64,000 nt of DNA from Parapusillimonas granuli (GCF_013416525.1 NZ_JACCEM010000012.1:41078-105077); one strand, 5' to 3'; positions 27,472 to 35,734 are shown, counted from the stretch's first letter. Notes: a model not told the origin generated them from the letters alone. Translations and numbers: made by a program.

Positions 27472-28629
27472 TTAGACGGTTGGCTGTATGCGGCTGATGG
27501 CGATGTCCTCGTCGCCAAAGATCTCGGCCGAGGTCAGGGCGCCTTCGCATACCTCTCTGGCGAACTCAAAGAGCCGCCCGCCGGCCTCGCCCAGCGTCTC
27601 GCCGGCGAGCATGGCCGAAACGTCGACGTCCACGTTGTCGGACAGGCGCGCGGCGGTGCGCGGGTTCGCGGTCACCTTGATCGTGGGCGCAACCGTGCAG
27701 CCCATGATGTTCATTTGCCCGGTCGAGAAAATGATGAGCTGCGCGCCCCCGGCGGCGATCCCGGTCATCGATTCGGCGGCGGGCGCGGCCGTATCCATGA
27801 GAAACAGCCCCGCCGAAGGCGCCGGCGTGGCATATGGCAGCACCCCGCACACCGGCGTCGTGCCGCCTTTGATGATGGCGCCCAGCGATTTTTCCTCCAG
27901 TGTGGAAATGCCGCCCCGGATGTTGTCGGGAACGGGGTTGGCGCCCCGGATGTCCACGCCCCTGGCACGGGCATCGGCCTCGATGCGCCCGGTCGCCTTC
28001 CAGATGTCCGCGGCGACGGACTCGTTGACGGCTCTCGCCGCCAATACTTGCTCGGCGCCCATCCATTCGGAGGTTTCGGTAAGAAACACGGTGCCGCCGG
28101 CCGCAACGACGCGGTCGGCGACAAAGCCCAGCGCGGGGTTCGAGGCGATCCCGGACGTGGTGTCGGTTCCGCCGCACTCGACCCCAAGGGTGAGTGCGGA
28201 CAGAGGGACGGCCACGCGCCGCTGCCGGCTGGCCTCGCGCACCATTCTTTGAAGGATGCGCATGCTCTGGGCGATGGTCTCGATCGTGCCGCCTGTGTCT
28301 TGCACGGAAAGGTGTTCAACCGGCACGCCTTTTTCGGCGATGGCGGCCGCAACCTTGCCGGCCGATACTCTTTCCAGGCTGATGACGAGCACCGAGGCAA
28401 TGTTGGGATTGGTCGCCAACCCCACCTGAGTGCGCCGAAAGAGCGCGTCGTCTTCACCAAACTGCCCGCGCCCGTACCAGACGGGAATCGGCACCGTGCC
28501 CTTGATCAGCCGCCCCAGGTTCCGCACGATGCCATTGACGTTGTCCATCACCGCGAGTATGGCCACGTGATTGCGGATTCCAACGGTGCCGTTTTCACGG
28601 CGATAGCCCATGAAGGTCGAGTTTTCCAT
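27472..28629 (-). CDS. UxaA family lyase, large (C-terminal domain) subunit; SuyB/altronate dehydratase-like
   Basis: A 385-residue protein homologous to the C-terminal catalytic part of altronate and galactarate dehydratases. It opens YRRENGTVGIRNHVAILAVMDNVN and contains GVECGGTDTTSGIASNPALGFVADRV and TGQMNIMGCTVAPTIKVTANPRTAARL, with conserved Cys residues for the metal site. The N-terminal SAF domain is a separate gene directly upstream (28630-28923). This split architecture is used by (2R)-sulfolactate sulfo-lyase SuyAB and by other two-subunit UxaA lyases. Which hydroxy-acid is used cannot be decided here. Confidence 0.85.
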   Translation of the reverse strand: MENSTFMGYRRENGTVGIRNHVAILAVMDNVNGIVRNLGRLIKGTVPIPVWYGRGQFGEDDALFRRTQVGLATNPNIASVLVISLERVSAGKVAAAIAEKGVPVEHLSVQDTGGTIETIAQSMRILQRMVREASRQRRVAVPLSALTLGVECGGTDTTSGIASNPALGFVADRVVAAGGTVFLTETSEWMGAEQVLAARAVNESVAADIWKATGRIEADARARGVDIRGANPVPDNIRGGISTLEEKSLGAIIKGGTTPVCGVLPYATPAPSAGLFLMDTAAPAAESMTGIAAGGAQLIIFSTGQMNIMGCTVAPTIKVTANPRTAARLSDNVDVDVSAMLAGETLGEAGGRLFEFAREVCEGALTSAEIFGDEDIAISRIQPTV

Positions 28630-28923
28630 TTACGCCTCCTTTCCGGCCCGGTCGCCCCGGCCTCGCTGGCTTTCGATGTTGTGGACATGGACACAGGCGC
28701 CCAGCTGGATGTCGCCGGCGGCCAAGCCTATGCTTTCGCCGTACTTGATGACCGGCTGCCCCGCCGGTATCGGCATCAGGGCGACTTTGTGCCCGAAGGG
28801 AATCGGCTCGATCGCCGCCAGATCCCCCTTGCCGGCAAGCCGGAGCGTGTCGCCCTTTTCCAAATCGACGATCGCGGTGGCGACGTTGTCCTTGGGGTGC
28901 AGCACAATTGCGCGCTTATCCAT
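28630..28923 (-). CDS. SAF-domain small subunit of UxaA-type lyase (SuyA-like)
   Basis: A 97-residue SAF/AFP-like domain with KVALMPIPAGQPVIKYGESIGLAAGDIQLGACVHVHNIE. The final VHVHN is the metal-binding signature found at the N-terminus of altronate dehydratases and in SuyA. Its stop is immediately followed by the start of the large subunit, and it overlaps the Fe-alcohol dehydrogenase by eight bases, so the three are coupled. Confidence 0.87.
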   Translation of the reverse strand: MDKRAIVLHPKDNVATAIVDLEKGDTLRLAGKGDLAAIEPIPFGHKVALMPIPAGQPVIKYGESIGLAAGDIQLGACVHVHNIESQRGRGDRAGKEA

Positions 28924-30082
28924 GAGCCTCTCCTTTGAGCGCGTTGCGATAAATGCCGACCACTTCTTCGAGCGACACGGCGCAGGGGTTGGTGACAGCG
29001 GGCTTGCCCTGGAGCGCGTCCACGGCCAGGTCTTCCAGCTCGGCCTCTTTGACGCCGAAGGCGGCGAGCGAGCTTGGAACCCGCATGGTTTTGTTCATGC
29101 GGTGCACCGTGTCGGCGAGCCCCGCCGCGGCCGCGGCGTCGTCCTCCGGCGCGGACGAATCAAGAGCCCGTGCTATGCGGGCAAAACGCACGGGATCGCG
29201 CGTCGCGGTCACCGCCAGGCACCATGGGAGCAGCACCGCGTTGGCCATGCCATGAGGAACGTGGAACTTGGCGCCCAGCGGGCGGGCCATCTGGTGCACG
29301 ATGCCTGTGCGGCTATGCGAGAGCGCCAGCCCGCCGATGCACGAGGCGATTTGCATGCTGCGCGCATGGCGCTCGTCGCCGCGATTCTTCCAGTAAGGCA
29401 GCATGGAGTCGCCCACCAGCTGGATTCCATGCAAATTCAGCGCGTCGGTCATTTCCCAGCGCCCGACGTTACCGACATATGACTCGAGCAAATGGGTGAG
29501 CGCGTCCATGCCGGCCGCCGCGGCCACCGCAGGCGGCACCGACGCGACCATCTGGGGGTCGAGAATGGCAGTCGTCGCAACCGCCAAGGGCGAGCGCACC
29601 GTTACCTTCAAGTGGCGCTCCGTGTCGTTCACCGAGATGTGCCAGCTCACTTCACTGCCGGTACCGGCGGTGGTCGGAATGCAAAGGAGCGTGATCGGCG
29701 GGCGCTGGACCTTGTCTTCGCCGACCAAGTCCAGAATGGAACCGCCGTGGCTCGCCACCAGGCCCGCGCCCTTGGCCGCGTCCAGCGCCGCACCGCCGCC
29801 GATGGCCACCAGCGCGTCGATGCCTTCGTCCCGGCAGCGGTTGCCAAGTTCGTCCATGAGCTGCGCGGTTGGATCCTGCATGACTTCCGAATACACCCCG
29901 GCAAGCCGGCACCCTTGCGGCACCGCCGCTTCGAGCGGGCGGGTAAGCCCTGCCGCATGCACCCCTCGATCAGTGATGAAGAGCACCCGCTTGGCGTTGA
30001 AGCGCTGCAGCTCGGAGGCCATGACCTCTGCGGCGGGCCTGCCTTGGAAGCTGCGTGTTGAAGAACAAAACGAAGGTAGCAT
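28916..30082 (-). CDS. Iron-containing (group III) alcohol dehydrogenase
   Basis: A 388-residue member of the Fe-ADH/dehydroquinate-synthase-like family. It has the NAD-binding AIGGGAALDAAKG and the central PTTAGTGSEVSWHISVND; the metal ligands lie in AGMDALTHLLESY (Asp/His) and GAKFHVPHGMANAVLLP (two His). It interconverts an alcohol and an aldehyde or ketone. The start at 30082 (MLPSFCSSTRSFQG) has GGGAGA upstream on the minus strand; the frame could begin at 30121. It is the first gene of the five-gene cluster i. Confidence 0.9.
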   Translation of the reverse strand: MLPSFCSSTRSFQGRPAAEVMASELQRFNAKRVLFITDRGVHAAGLTRPLEAAVPQGCRLAGVYSEVMQDPTAQLMDELGNRCRDEGIDALVAIGGGAALDAAKGAGLVASHGGSILDLVGEDKVQRPPITLLCIPTTAGTGSEVSWHISVNDTERHLKVTVRSPLAVATTAILDPQMVASVPPAVAAAAGMDALTHLLESYVGNVGRWEMTDALNLHGIQLVGDSMLPYWKNRGDERHARSMQIASCIGGLALSHSRTGIVHQMARPLGAKFHVPHGMANAVLLPWCLAVTATRDPVRFARIARALDSSAPEDDAAAAAGLADTVHRMNKTMRVPSSLAAFGVKEAELEDLAVDALQGKPAVTNPCAVSLEEVVGIYRNALKGEAHG

Positions 30083-30106
30083 CTGACCGTGTCTCCCGAA
30101 TATCTG

Positions 30107-30136
30107 AAAATGAAATGTCATCTCATTTTTAAAAAT
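30107..30136 (-). promoter_or_regulatory. Overlapping palindromes upstream of the Fe-ADH operon
   Basis: AAAATGA (30107-30113) and TCATTTT (30123-30129) form an inverted repeat with a nine-base spacer. ATTTTTAAAAAT (30125-30136) is a perfect 12-base palindrome. Both lie 25-55 bases before the operon's first start codon, where an IclR-type operator and promoter would be expected. The sites are seen directly; the link to the IclR protein is inference. Confidence 0.4.
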
Positions 30137-30281
30137 CTACAGGGATATCCGCCTACGGTCAATACTGCGCCGCAGCATGACTGGATGGATCGCGCTTCTG
30201 TGTTGTGGGGAGAACCGGAGCCTGTGAGCGCGCGCCGCCGCATGCGGCGCAAGCCCCGGAGCGGTATGCGGCTACCGGACT

Positions 30282-31112
30282 TCAACCAAACCGATACGCC
30301 GATATCGTGGTTTCCATGACCTGCTCTGAATAAACCTTCCGGCCCCGGGAATCCCCCGCGGCGCCGGCGACCGCCATCAATGGGATCAGGTGCTCTTCGC
30401 CACCCACGGGGTGGCAGTCGCGCGCATGGGGTGCCTGCGTCCAGGCTTGCAGCAAGGCGTCGCGCTGCGCCGGTTCGCTTTCCACCGCCTGGGTCAGCCA
30501 GCGGTCGAACTCGGCCGAGACGGGCGTGTATCGCGGGTCGCCATAGCCGCGCATGTTGTGGAAGCTCATGCCGCTGCCCAGGATGAGCACGCCTTCGTCG
30601 CGCAGCGCCGTCAGCGCCCTGCCCGCTGCGAGATGGGCGGCGGGGTCCAGGCCGTGCCGCAAGGACAGTTGAACCACCGGAACGTCCGCGTCGGGGAAGA
30701 CCAGTTTCAGCGGAATGAATACGCCATGGTCGAAGCCGCGTTCGTGGTCCACTTTGGCGTCCACGCCATGCCGTTCCAGCCGCTGCGCGATCATAGACGC
30801 CAGTCCCGGAGCGCCCGGGGCGGGATAGGACAGCTGGTAGGTGTGCGGCGGGAAGCCGTAGTAGTCGTAGATCAGCGGTGGCTGGGCGCGCCCGGTGACG
30901 CTGAATTGCGGTTCCAGCCAATGCGCCGAGATCAGCACGACGGCGCGCGGCCGGGCGGGCAGGGTGTCCGCCAGGCCCTTTAGAAAGCCGGCCATCCGGT
31001 CCCATGTGCCGGCGGGCTGCCAGTCCATGAAAAAACAAGGCCCGGCGCCGTGAGGAATGTAGAAAGCCGGCATGCGTTCATGCTCGCCGGCGGTGAAAGC
31101 CATGTCGTTCAT
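30282..31112 (-). CDS. DODA-type extradiol dioxygenase (LigB superfamily, YgiD-like)
   Basis: A 276-residue class III extradiol dioxygenase fold. Metal-ligand and active-site histidines are in FYIPHGAGPCFF, ISAHWLEPQF, FDHGVFIPLKLVFPDADVP and SGMSFHNMRGYG. Bacterial members ring-open L-DOPA or other catechols. It stands alone, with no aromatic-pathway genes in its unit, so its role (detoxification or a side reaction) is open. The start at 31112 (MNDMAFTAGE) is supported by AGGAG six bases upstream on the minus strand; upstream codons in frame are unlikely. Confidence 0.88.
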   Translation of the reverse strand: MNDMAFTAGEHERMPAFYIPHGAGPCFFMDWQPAGTWDRMAGFLKGLADTLPARPRAVVLISAHWLEPQFSVTGRAQPPLIYDYYGFPPHTYQLSYPAPGAPGLASMIAQRLERHGVDAKVDHERGFDHGVFIPLKLVFPDADVPVVQLSLRHGLDPAAHLAAGRALTALRDEGVLILGSGMSFHNMRGYGDPRYTPVSAEFDRWLTQAVESEPAQRDALLQAWTQAPHARDCHPVGGEEHLIPLMAVAGAAGDSRGRKVYSEQVMETTISAYRFG

Positions 31113-31215
31113 TGTGGATCTCCTGGTTGCAGGCATGGCTCAAGTATGTATCTTTGATGGAAGTTAGTGAATCCTTCAGTACTATTAGATATTCACACGT
31201 ATCCGAGCCATCACC

Positions 31216-31794
31216 TTGAGCAACACCACCGCATTATTCATCCTCGGCCACGCCGGCACAGGCAAATCCTTTCTTACCAGCCATTTCATCCGCAGGCAGC
31301 GGGAACACGGGCGATGCTGGTGCGTGCTCGACAAGGACGTGGTCAGCGAATGCTGGTCCGGCCCGTTTTTGCAGGCGCTGGGGCAAAGTCCGGACGATCG
31401 CGACAGCCCCTTGTTCAAGGCGAAAGTGCGCGACCTGGAATATGCCAGCACGCTGCGCGTCGCCAGGGACCAGCTGGAGTCCGGGCTGAACGTGGTGTTC
31501 CCGGCGCCATGGAGCCGCGAACTGGCTTCGTCCGCGCTGTTCTCCTGCCAGGCGCTGGGCTTGCCGCCGGCCACGCGCCTGCGTCACGTATGGCTGGAGC
31601 TGCCGCTCGAAGTCCGCAGGCAGCGCATCGTCGACCGCGCCGATCCGCGCGACGCATGGAAGATCGCCCACTGGGAAAGCTATGTGTCGGCATTGAAACG
31701 GCCCGACGCCGTCGTGGACGGCCGGGTGCCCGTCTTGAACGCCGGCCTTCCGCTCGACGATCAGCTGGCGGCGCTGGAGGCGCTGCTGCGCTAG
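31216..31794 (+). CDS. P-loop ATPase/kinase of the AAA_33 type, function unknown
   Basis: A 192-residue protein with Walker A GHAGTGKS at about residues 11-18 and a kinase-like layout: an NTP-binding start, a central helical part, and a late WLELPLEVRRQRIVDRADPRDAWK segment resembling the lid of zeta-toxin/gluconate-kinase-like small-molecule kinases. The start is a TTG (31216), as no ATG precedes the P-loop. It is transcribed divergently from the dioxygenase and is not clearly linked to other genes. The substrate is unknown. Confidence 0.7.
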   Translation: MSNTTALFILGHAGTGKSFLTSHFIRRQREHGRCWCVLDKDVVSECWSGPFLQALGQSPDDRDSPLFKAKVRDLEYASTLRVARDQLESGLNVVFPAPWSRELASSALFSCQALGLPPATRLRHVWLELPLEVRRQRIVDRADPRDAWKIAHWESYVSALKRPDAVVDGRVPVLNAGLPLDDQLAALEALLR

Positions 31795-31840
31795 GCGGCC
31801 CGCCGCGCATGGCGGCGCCTTTCCACGGCCGGCCGAGGGG

Positions 31841-32590
31841 CTACGCGGCGACCGCCACGGCCTGGCTGCCCGCCACGAATGCCTTGCTGCCCTCGATCCA
31901 GCCGGGCACGCCGCCCGACAGTATCGCGGTCGTCATGGCGTCCACGACCTCTTCGGCCGACGCGCCGTTCTCCATGGCATTGACCACGTGTATGCGCGCG
32001 CCCTCGGTATAGCGCTCCGAGGTATTGAGGGCCACGAGCAACAGCTCCTTGTATTTATGCAGCAGGACGCCTTCGCGCAGGTTCTCGCTGCGCAGCACGT
32101 AATAGCCCTGCAGGAGCTCCGGCTTGTGCTCGGCCAACAGCGTCACGAAGGGCGGCAGCCCATGCAGCACGCTTTCGAAGTAGGCCAGCATGTCGACGAC
32201 GTCGACGGGTTCGTGCGCCGCATCGGCGTCTTCCGGCGCGGGCAGCGTTTGCGCGTCGACGCCGATCAGGCGCAGCCCTTCGCTGAACATGTGCACGCCG
32301 CGCGAAGGCAGGAAGACCTCCAGCGTCTCGATCAGCTCGGCGTCGCTGGCGCCGGCGCTTCTTGCCAGTTGGGCATGCAGCTTGACCAAATCCGCCCTGC
32401 CCTGGGAAAGATAGATCACGAGCAAGATGAAATGCTTGACCTTCTCCGGCAGCACGGATCGGTTGAAGATGCCTTCCGCCACATAGGCAAGGCCCACGGC
32501 CTTCTTGGGGCTGTAGCGGCACAATACGTCGACCCATTCGACGTCCCCATAGACGCTGCTCAACAGCGCTTTGGCCTTGTTGATGTCCAT
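31841..32590 (-). CDS. Carboxymuconolactone decarboxylase-like (AhpD fold) two-domain protein, cluster ii
   Basis: A 249-residue protein made of two CMD-like helical domains (KVKHFILLVIYLSQGRADLVKLHAQLARSAGASDAELIETL and KYKELLLVALNTSERYTEGARIHVVNAMENGASAEEVVDAM). The peroxidase CxxC of AhpD is absent, so a lactone or decarboxylase-type role is likelier than alkylhydroperoxidase. It is the last gene of a minus-strand run: Bug receptor, CHMI-like, MBL-fold, CMD-like. The spacer to the preceding gene is three bases. Confidence 0.85.
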   Translation of the reverse strand: MDINKAKALLSSVYGDVEWVDVLCRYSPKKAVGLAYVAEGIFNRSVLPEKVKHFILLVIYLSQGRADLVKLHAQLARSAGASDAELIETLEVFLPSRGVHMFSEGLRLIGVDAQTLPAPEDADAAHEPVDVVDMLAYFESVLHGLPPFVTLLAEHKPELLQGYYVLRSENLREGVLLHKYKELLLVALNTSERYTEGARIHVVNAMENGASAEEVVDAMTTAILSGGVPGWIEGSKAFVAGSQAVAVAA

Positions 32591-32593
32591 TTC

Positions 32594-33331
32594 CTAAGCT
32601 ACCTCGCTTTCAGTGATGTATTTCGCGTCGTGGTTCGCGACGATGAAGTCGGCGGCCTGCCATACCTTGACCATGCTGTTGTAGGCGTCCATGGAATTCT
32701 GATGGATGCCGGGGATGGTGAGGTCGTGCTCCGGCGAGCCGCAGGGGCAGGATCCGAAGTTCTCCTGTATGCAGCAAAAGCCGGTGATGATCCCCACGCC
32801 CCGCGGGCCGCGCACCCATACCGACTGGCCGCCAGGCGTGTGCCCCGGGGTGAACAGCACGCCCACGTTCTCGGTGATCCGCCTGTCCCCTTCGATTTGC
32901 TCGAACTCCAGGCCTGCGATGAAGGTGTGGTCGTAGTATTTGTCTATGGGCTGCGGCTTCGAGCCGAATTCCCATTCGATGCGCTGGACGATTTTCCTCG
33001 CCCTCTTCAGGTCGTGTATGTAGGCGACGTGATCCATGTGCAGATGGGTCAGAATGACGATGTCTATGTCGTCGACCGTCAGGCCATGCGCGGCCAGGCC
33101 CTCTTGCAGGGTCTGCACATGCTGCACGGTATCGGGCGGCCGGCCCCAGGACTCGACGGCCTGGACGGCGGTCGCCCCCGCATCCACCAGAATGTTGTGG
33201 TCGCCGTCCTGCACGAGCCATGCGTAATAGCCGAACTCCACGTTCTGGCCAAAGCCCTTCAGGTACGTGAACTTGGTTTTCTCGGCCCGCCCCAGAATCT
33301 TGGCGAGCGGTATCGCGTGTATGGTTGCCAT
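32594..33331 (-). CDS. Metallo-beta-lactamase-fold hydrolase (lactonase-like), cluster ii
   Basis: A 245-residue protein with the dinuclear-zinc motif H96-x-H98-x-D100-H101 (LTHLHMDHVAYIHD), a further His in FTPGHTPGGQSVW and another in VANHDAKY. The pattern is close to N-acyl-homoserine lactonases and other lactone hydrolases. With a CMD-like protein and a CHMI-like isomerase beside it, a ring-opening or lactone hydrolysis step in aromatic or terpenoid catabolism is plausible; quorum quenching is possible but less favoured by context. ATG 33331 shares a base with the upstream stop (TGATG). Confidence 0.86.
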   Translation of the reverse strand: MATIHAIPLAKILGRAEKTKFTYLKGFGQNVEFGYYAWLVQDGDHNILVDAGATAVQAVESWGRPPDTVQHVQTLQEGLAAHGLTVDDIDIVILTHLHMDHVAYIHDLKRARKIVQRIEWEFGSKPQPIDKYYDHTFIAGLEFEQIEGDRRITENVGVLFTPGHTPGGQSVWVRGPRGVGIITGFCCIQENFGSCPCGSPEHDLTIPGIHQNSMDAYNSMVKVWQAADFIVANHDAKYITESEVA

Positions 33332-33693
33332 CAATCGTCTCCCGCAAAAATCAGCGCCCGGGTCCGTGTGTCGACCTCATGGATCTCGCAGGTGATGCAA
33401 GTACGCGGGCTCAGCCGCCCGTCTTGCGCCACCTGCCGTATGGCCTGCGCCAGCCGGCGCGCCAGGTCCGCCCTGGCGTCTTCGCTGCGGCCCTGCCTGA
33501 TTCGCAGGCCGAGATTCACAAAAGCCGCCATGCCTTGCTGGCGCACCCGGAATCGTTCGTGGACCACCACCCGGCCCATCAGGACGGCCTGCTCGAAGTG
33601 CCCGCTATGCAGGCAGGCGTCCGTGACGGCGTCGAGCATCGCGTCGGCCCAGGGCGCGAGATTTCCGGATACTTCCAAAGTGAGATGCGGCAT
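33331..33693 (-). CDS. 5-carboxymethyl-2-hydroxymuconate isomerase-like (tautomerase superfamily), cluster ii
   Basis: A 120-residue protein starting MPHLTLEVSGNLAP: Pro at position 2, exposed after Met removal, is the catalytic base of the tautomerase superfamily. The rest (FVNLGLRIRQGRSEDARADLARRLAQAI, CEIHEVD near the end) fits the CHMI (HpaF) subgroup. It should isomerise an unsaturated 2-hydroxy-acid. It is coupled to its neighbours by a two-base gap upstream and a TGATG junction downstream. Confidence 0.85.
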   Translation of the reverse strand: MPHLTLEVSGNLAPWADAMLDAVTDACLHSGHFEQAVLMGRVVVHERFRVRQQGMAAFVNLGLRIRQGRSEDARADLARRLAQAIRQVAQDGRLSPRTCITCEIHEVDTRTRALIFAGDD

Positions 33694-33695
33694 GG

Positions 33696-34697
33696 TCAAT
33701 CCAGCTGCACGCCCGTCGCGCTGACGACTTTCGCCCATTTCGCGACTTCGCTCTGATAGAAGCGCTGCGCCTCGGCCGAGCCGCCGGCGACCACTTCGGC
33801 GCCCATATCGGCGAAGCGCTGCTTGAGCTCGGGCCGCGACAAGGCCTTGTTGATCGAGCGCTCCAGCTTGAGGACGATGTCGTCGGGCGTGGCCGCCGGG
33901 GCGAAGACGATGAACCAGCTCGTCGAATCCATGCCCTTGATGCCCAGTTCGTCCAGCGAGGGGATGTCGGGCGCCACCACCGATTTCTTGACGGAGCTCA
34001 GGCCCAAGGCCTTTACCTTGCCGGCCTTGATGTGCGGCAGCGTCGTCATGATGCTGTCGAACACCACCGGAACCTGGTTGCCCAGCACGTCGTTCATGGC
34101 GGGCGCCGCGCCGCGGTAGGGTATGTGAGTCATCTTGATGCCGGCCAGGTCGGCGAACTGCTGCATGAACAAGTGGGAGCCCGAGCCGTTGCCCGCGCTG
34201 GCATAGTCGATTTCCTTGCCCGACTTCACCTGCGCTATGAGCTCCTGCACGTCGTCGATGCCGGATTGCGCATTCGCTAGCAAAACGTACGGCGATGTGG
34301 AGACCCATGCAACGGCGCGCAGCTGCTTGAGCGGATCGAAGGTCAGCGACTTGTACAAGGCCGGATTGATGGACAGCGCGATGCTGCCGAACAATAATGT
34401 GTAGCCGTCGCCCGGGGACTTGGCCACGCGGTCCGTGGCGATGTTGCCGCCGGCCCCGGGGATGTTTTCTATCACCACCGGCTGGCCGAGCTCTTCGCCC
34501 AGCACATTGCCCAAGGCGCGGGCGGCGACGTCCACGCCGCCGCCCGGCGGGAAGCCCAGCACGAGCCGGACCGGCTTGTCGGGAAATCCCGCCGACGCGG
34601 CCGCGGATGTTGGCATAATGGAAATGGCCGCCGCAGCGGCGGCAAAAGCAAGCTTGGCCAGAAGAAGGGCGGGCCGCGGGGTTGCCTTGGGTAGCAT
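33696..34697 (-). CDS. Bug (TctC-family) periplasmic solute-binding receptor, cluster ii
   Basis: A 333-residue exported receptor with a long Ala-rich signal peptide, then FPDKPVRLVLGFPPGGGVDVAARALGNVLGEELGQPVVIENIPGAGGNIATDRVAKSPGDGYTLLFG, a full Bug signature. It is the first gene of cluster ii and is divergent from the LysR gene, which probably controls it. There is no TctAB partner. The likely ligand is the substrate of the downstream isomerase/hydrolase pathway. Confidence 0.93.
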   Translation of the reverse strand: MLPKATPRPALLLAKLAFAAAAAAISIMPTSAAASAGFPDKPVRLVLGFPPGGGVDVAARALGNVLGEELGQPVVIENIPGAGGNIATDRVAKSPGDGYTLLFGSIALSINPALYKSLTFDPLKQLRAVAWVSTSPYVLLANAQSGIDDVQELIAQVKSGKEIDYASAGNGSGSHLFMQQFADLAGIKMTHIPYRGAAPAMNDVLGNQVPVVFDSIMTTLPHIKAGKVKALGLSSVKKSVVAPDIPSLDELGIKGMDSTSWFIVFAPAATPDDIVLKLERSINKALSRPELKQRFADMGAEVVAGGSAEAQRFYQSEVAKWAKVVSATGVQLD

Positions 34698-34800
34698 GCT
34701 GGTCTCCTAGATGATCGTTATGAATTCATTGTAGAAGTGGCCCGCCGCGCCGATTTTTACTTTGTTTATTGCGAAATTTGACTTTTAAAAGAGACCTCCG

Positions 34801-35709
34801 ATGAGACTTCCCGCGCTATCGACCAGGGAACTCCGAAACTTCATATGGCTGGCGGGCAGCAAGTCCCTGAAGGAAGCCGCGGAAAAATGCTCCTTGTCTC
34901 AACCCGCGCTGAGCATCCAGCTGAAGCAGCTCGAATCGAAGCTCGGGGTCCAGCTGGTTTTACGGTCGAACGCGCAAAAACAGATCGAGCTGACGGCCGC
35001 CGGCGCGGAATTCCTGGTGGGCGCGCGCCACGCCGTCCAGATCCTGCAAGACGTCATCGACCGCATCAGCCCCCCGGACCGGCATGACAAGCCGCAGCTG
35101 CGCGTCGCCTGCCTGCCGTCGCTGTTGCAGGACGTCATATCTCCGGTGCTGGCCGAGCTGTCGAAAACCCACCCCCATGCGCAGCTTTCCGTGCTGGACG
35201 GCGACTCGTCGGCGTGCTCGACGCTGCTCAGCGGCAAGAAATGCGACGTCGCGCTTTGTTCGCGCCCCGTCAATGGGCCGGACATCAAGTCCGAATGCCT
35301 GTTCTCCGAACAATTCTGGGCGGTCGTGCGCAAAGACGACGCGCGCGCCGGCCGCGACTACCTGACCCTGGACGATTTCACCGACACCACCATCGTCAAT
35401 CTGACGGACAACCACGCGGTCAGCGCAAGCCTGCTGACGCGCTCCCTGCCCTATATCCAGGTGAACACCATCACCGCCCTGGAAAGCATGCTGGCGCAGG
35501 GGGTGGGCGCCGCCATCGTCGCGCATTCCACCGCGCTGACCATACAGCATCCGACGCTGGTGAAAATTCCCCTGGCCGACCGCGAAGTCACGCGGCAGAT
35601 TTTCCTTTCCTGGACGGCATCGCCGGCCAACCCCCTGGTCTTCGCGTTCATCGAGCGCCTGCGCAGGCAGACCGAGCGCAATGTCCTGGGCCTGTCGGCC
35701 CGGCCTTAG
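34801..35709 (+). CDS. LysR family transcriptional regulator
   Basis: A 302-residue LTTR: N-terminal winged HTH (LSTRELRNFIWLAGSKSLKEAAEKCSLSQPALSIQLKQLESKLGVQLVLR) and a C-terminal periplasmic-binding-like effector domain. It is divergent from the cluster ii receptor, the typical LysR arrangement. The AT-rich 34720-34800 gap is the expected shared operator region. The effector is unknown. Confidence 0.94.
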   Translation: MRLPALSTRELRNFIWLAGSKSLKEAAEKCSLSQPALSIQLKQLESKLGVQLVLRSNAQKQIELTAAGAEFLVGARHAVQILQDVIDRISPPDRHDKPQLRVACLPSLLQDVISPVLAELSKTHPHAQLSVLDGDSSACSTLLSGKKCDVALCSRPVNGPDIKSECLFSEQFWAVVRKDDARAGRDYLTLDDFTDTTIVNLTDNHAVSASLLTRSLPYIQVNTITALESMLAQGVGAAIVAHSTALTIQHPTLVKIPLADREVTRQIFLSWTASPANPLVFAFIERLRRQTERNVLGLSARP

Positions 35710-35734
35710 GGCCCGTCAACGTGCCGGCGGAAAG

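Noticed and set aside
30236..30249. Perfect 14-base GC palindrome downstream of the dioxygenase gene
   Set aside because: Considered as a terminator, but it has no loop room and no T-tract; such short GC palindromes are frequent by chance in GC-rich DNA.
30089..30319. Small plus-strand open frame of 76 codons in the gap between the Fe-ADH and dioxygenase genes
   Set aside because: No domain, no convincing ribosome-binding site, and it overlaps the putative operator of the Fe-ADH operon and the end of the dioxygenase gene.
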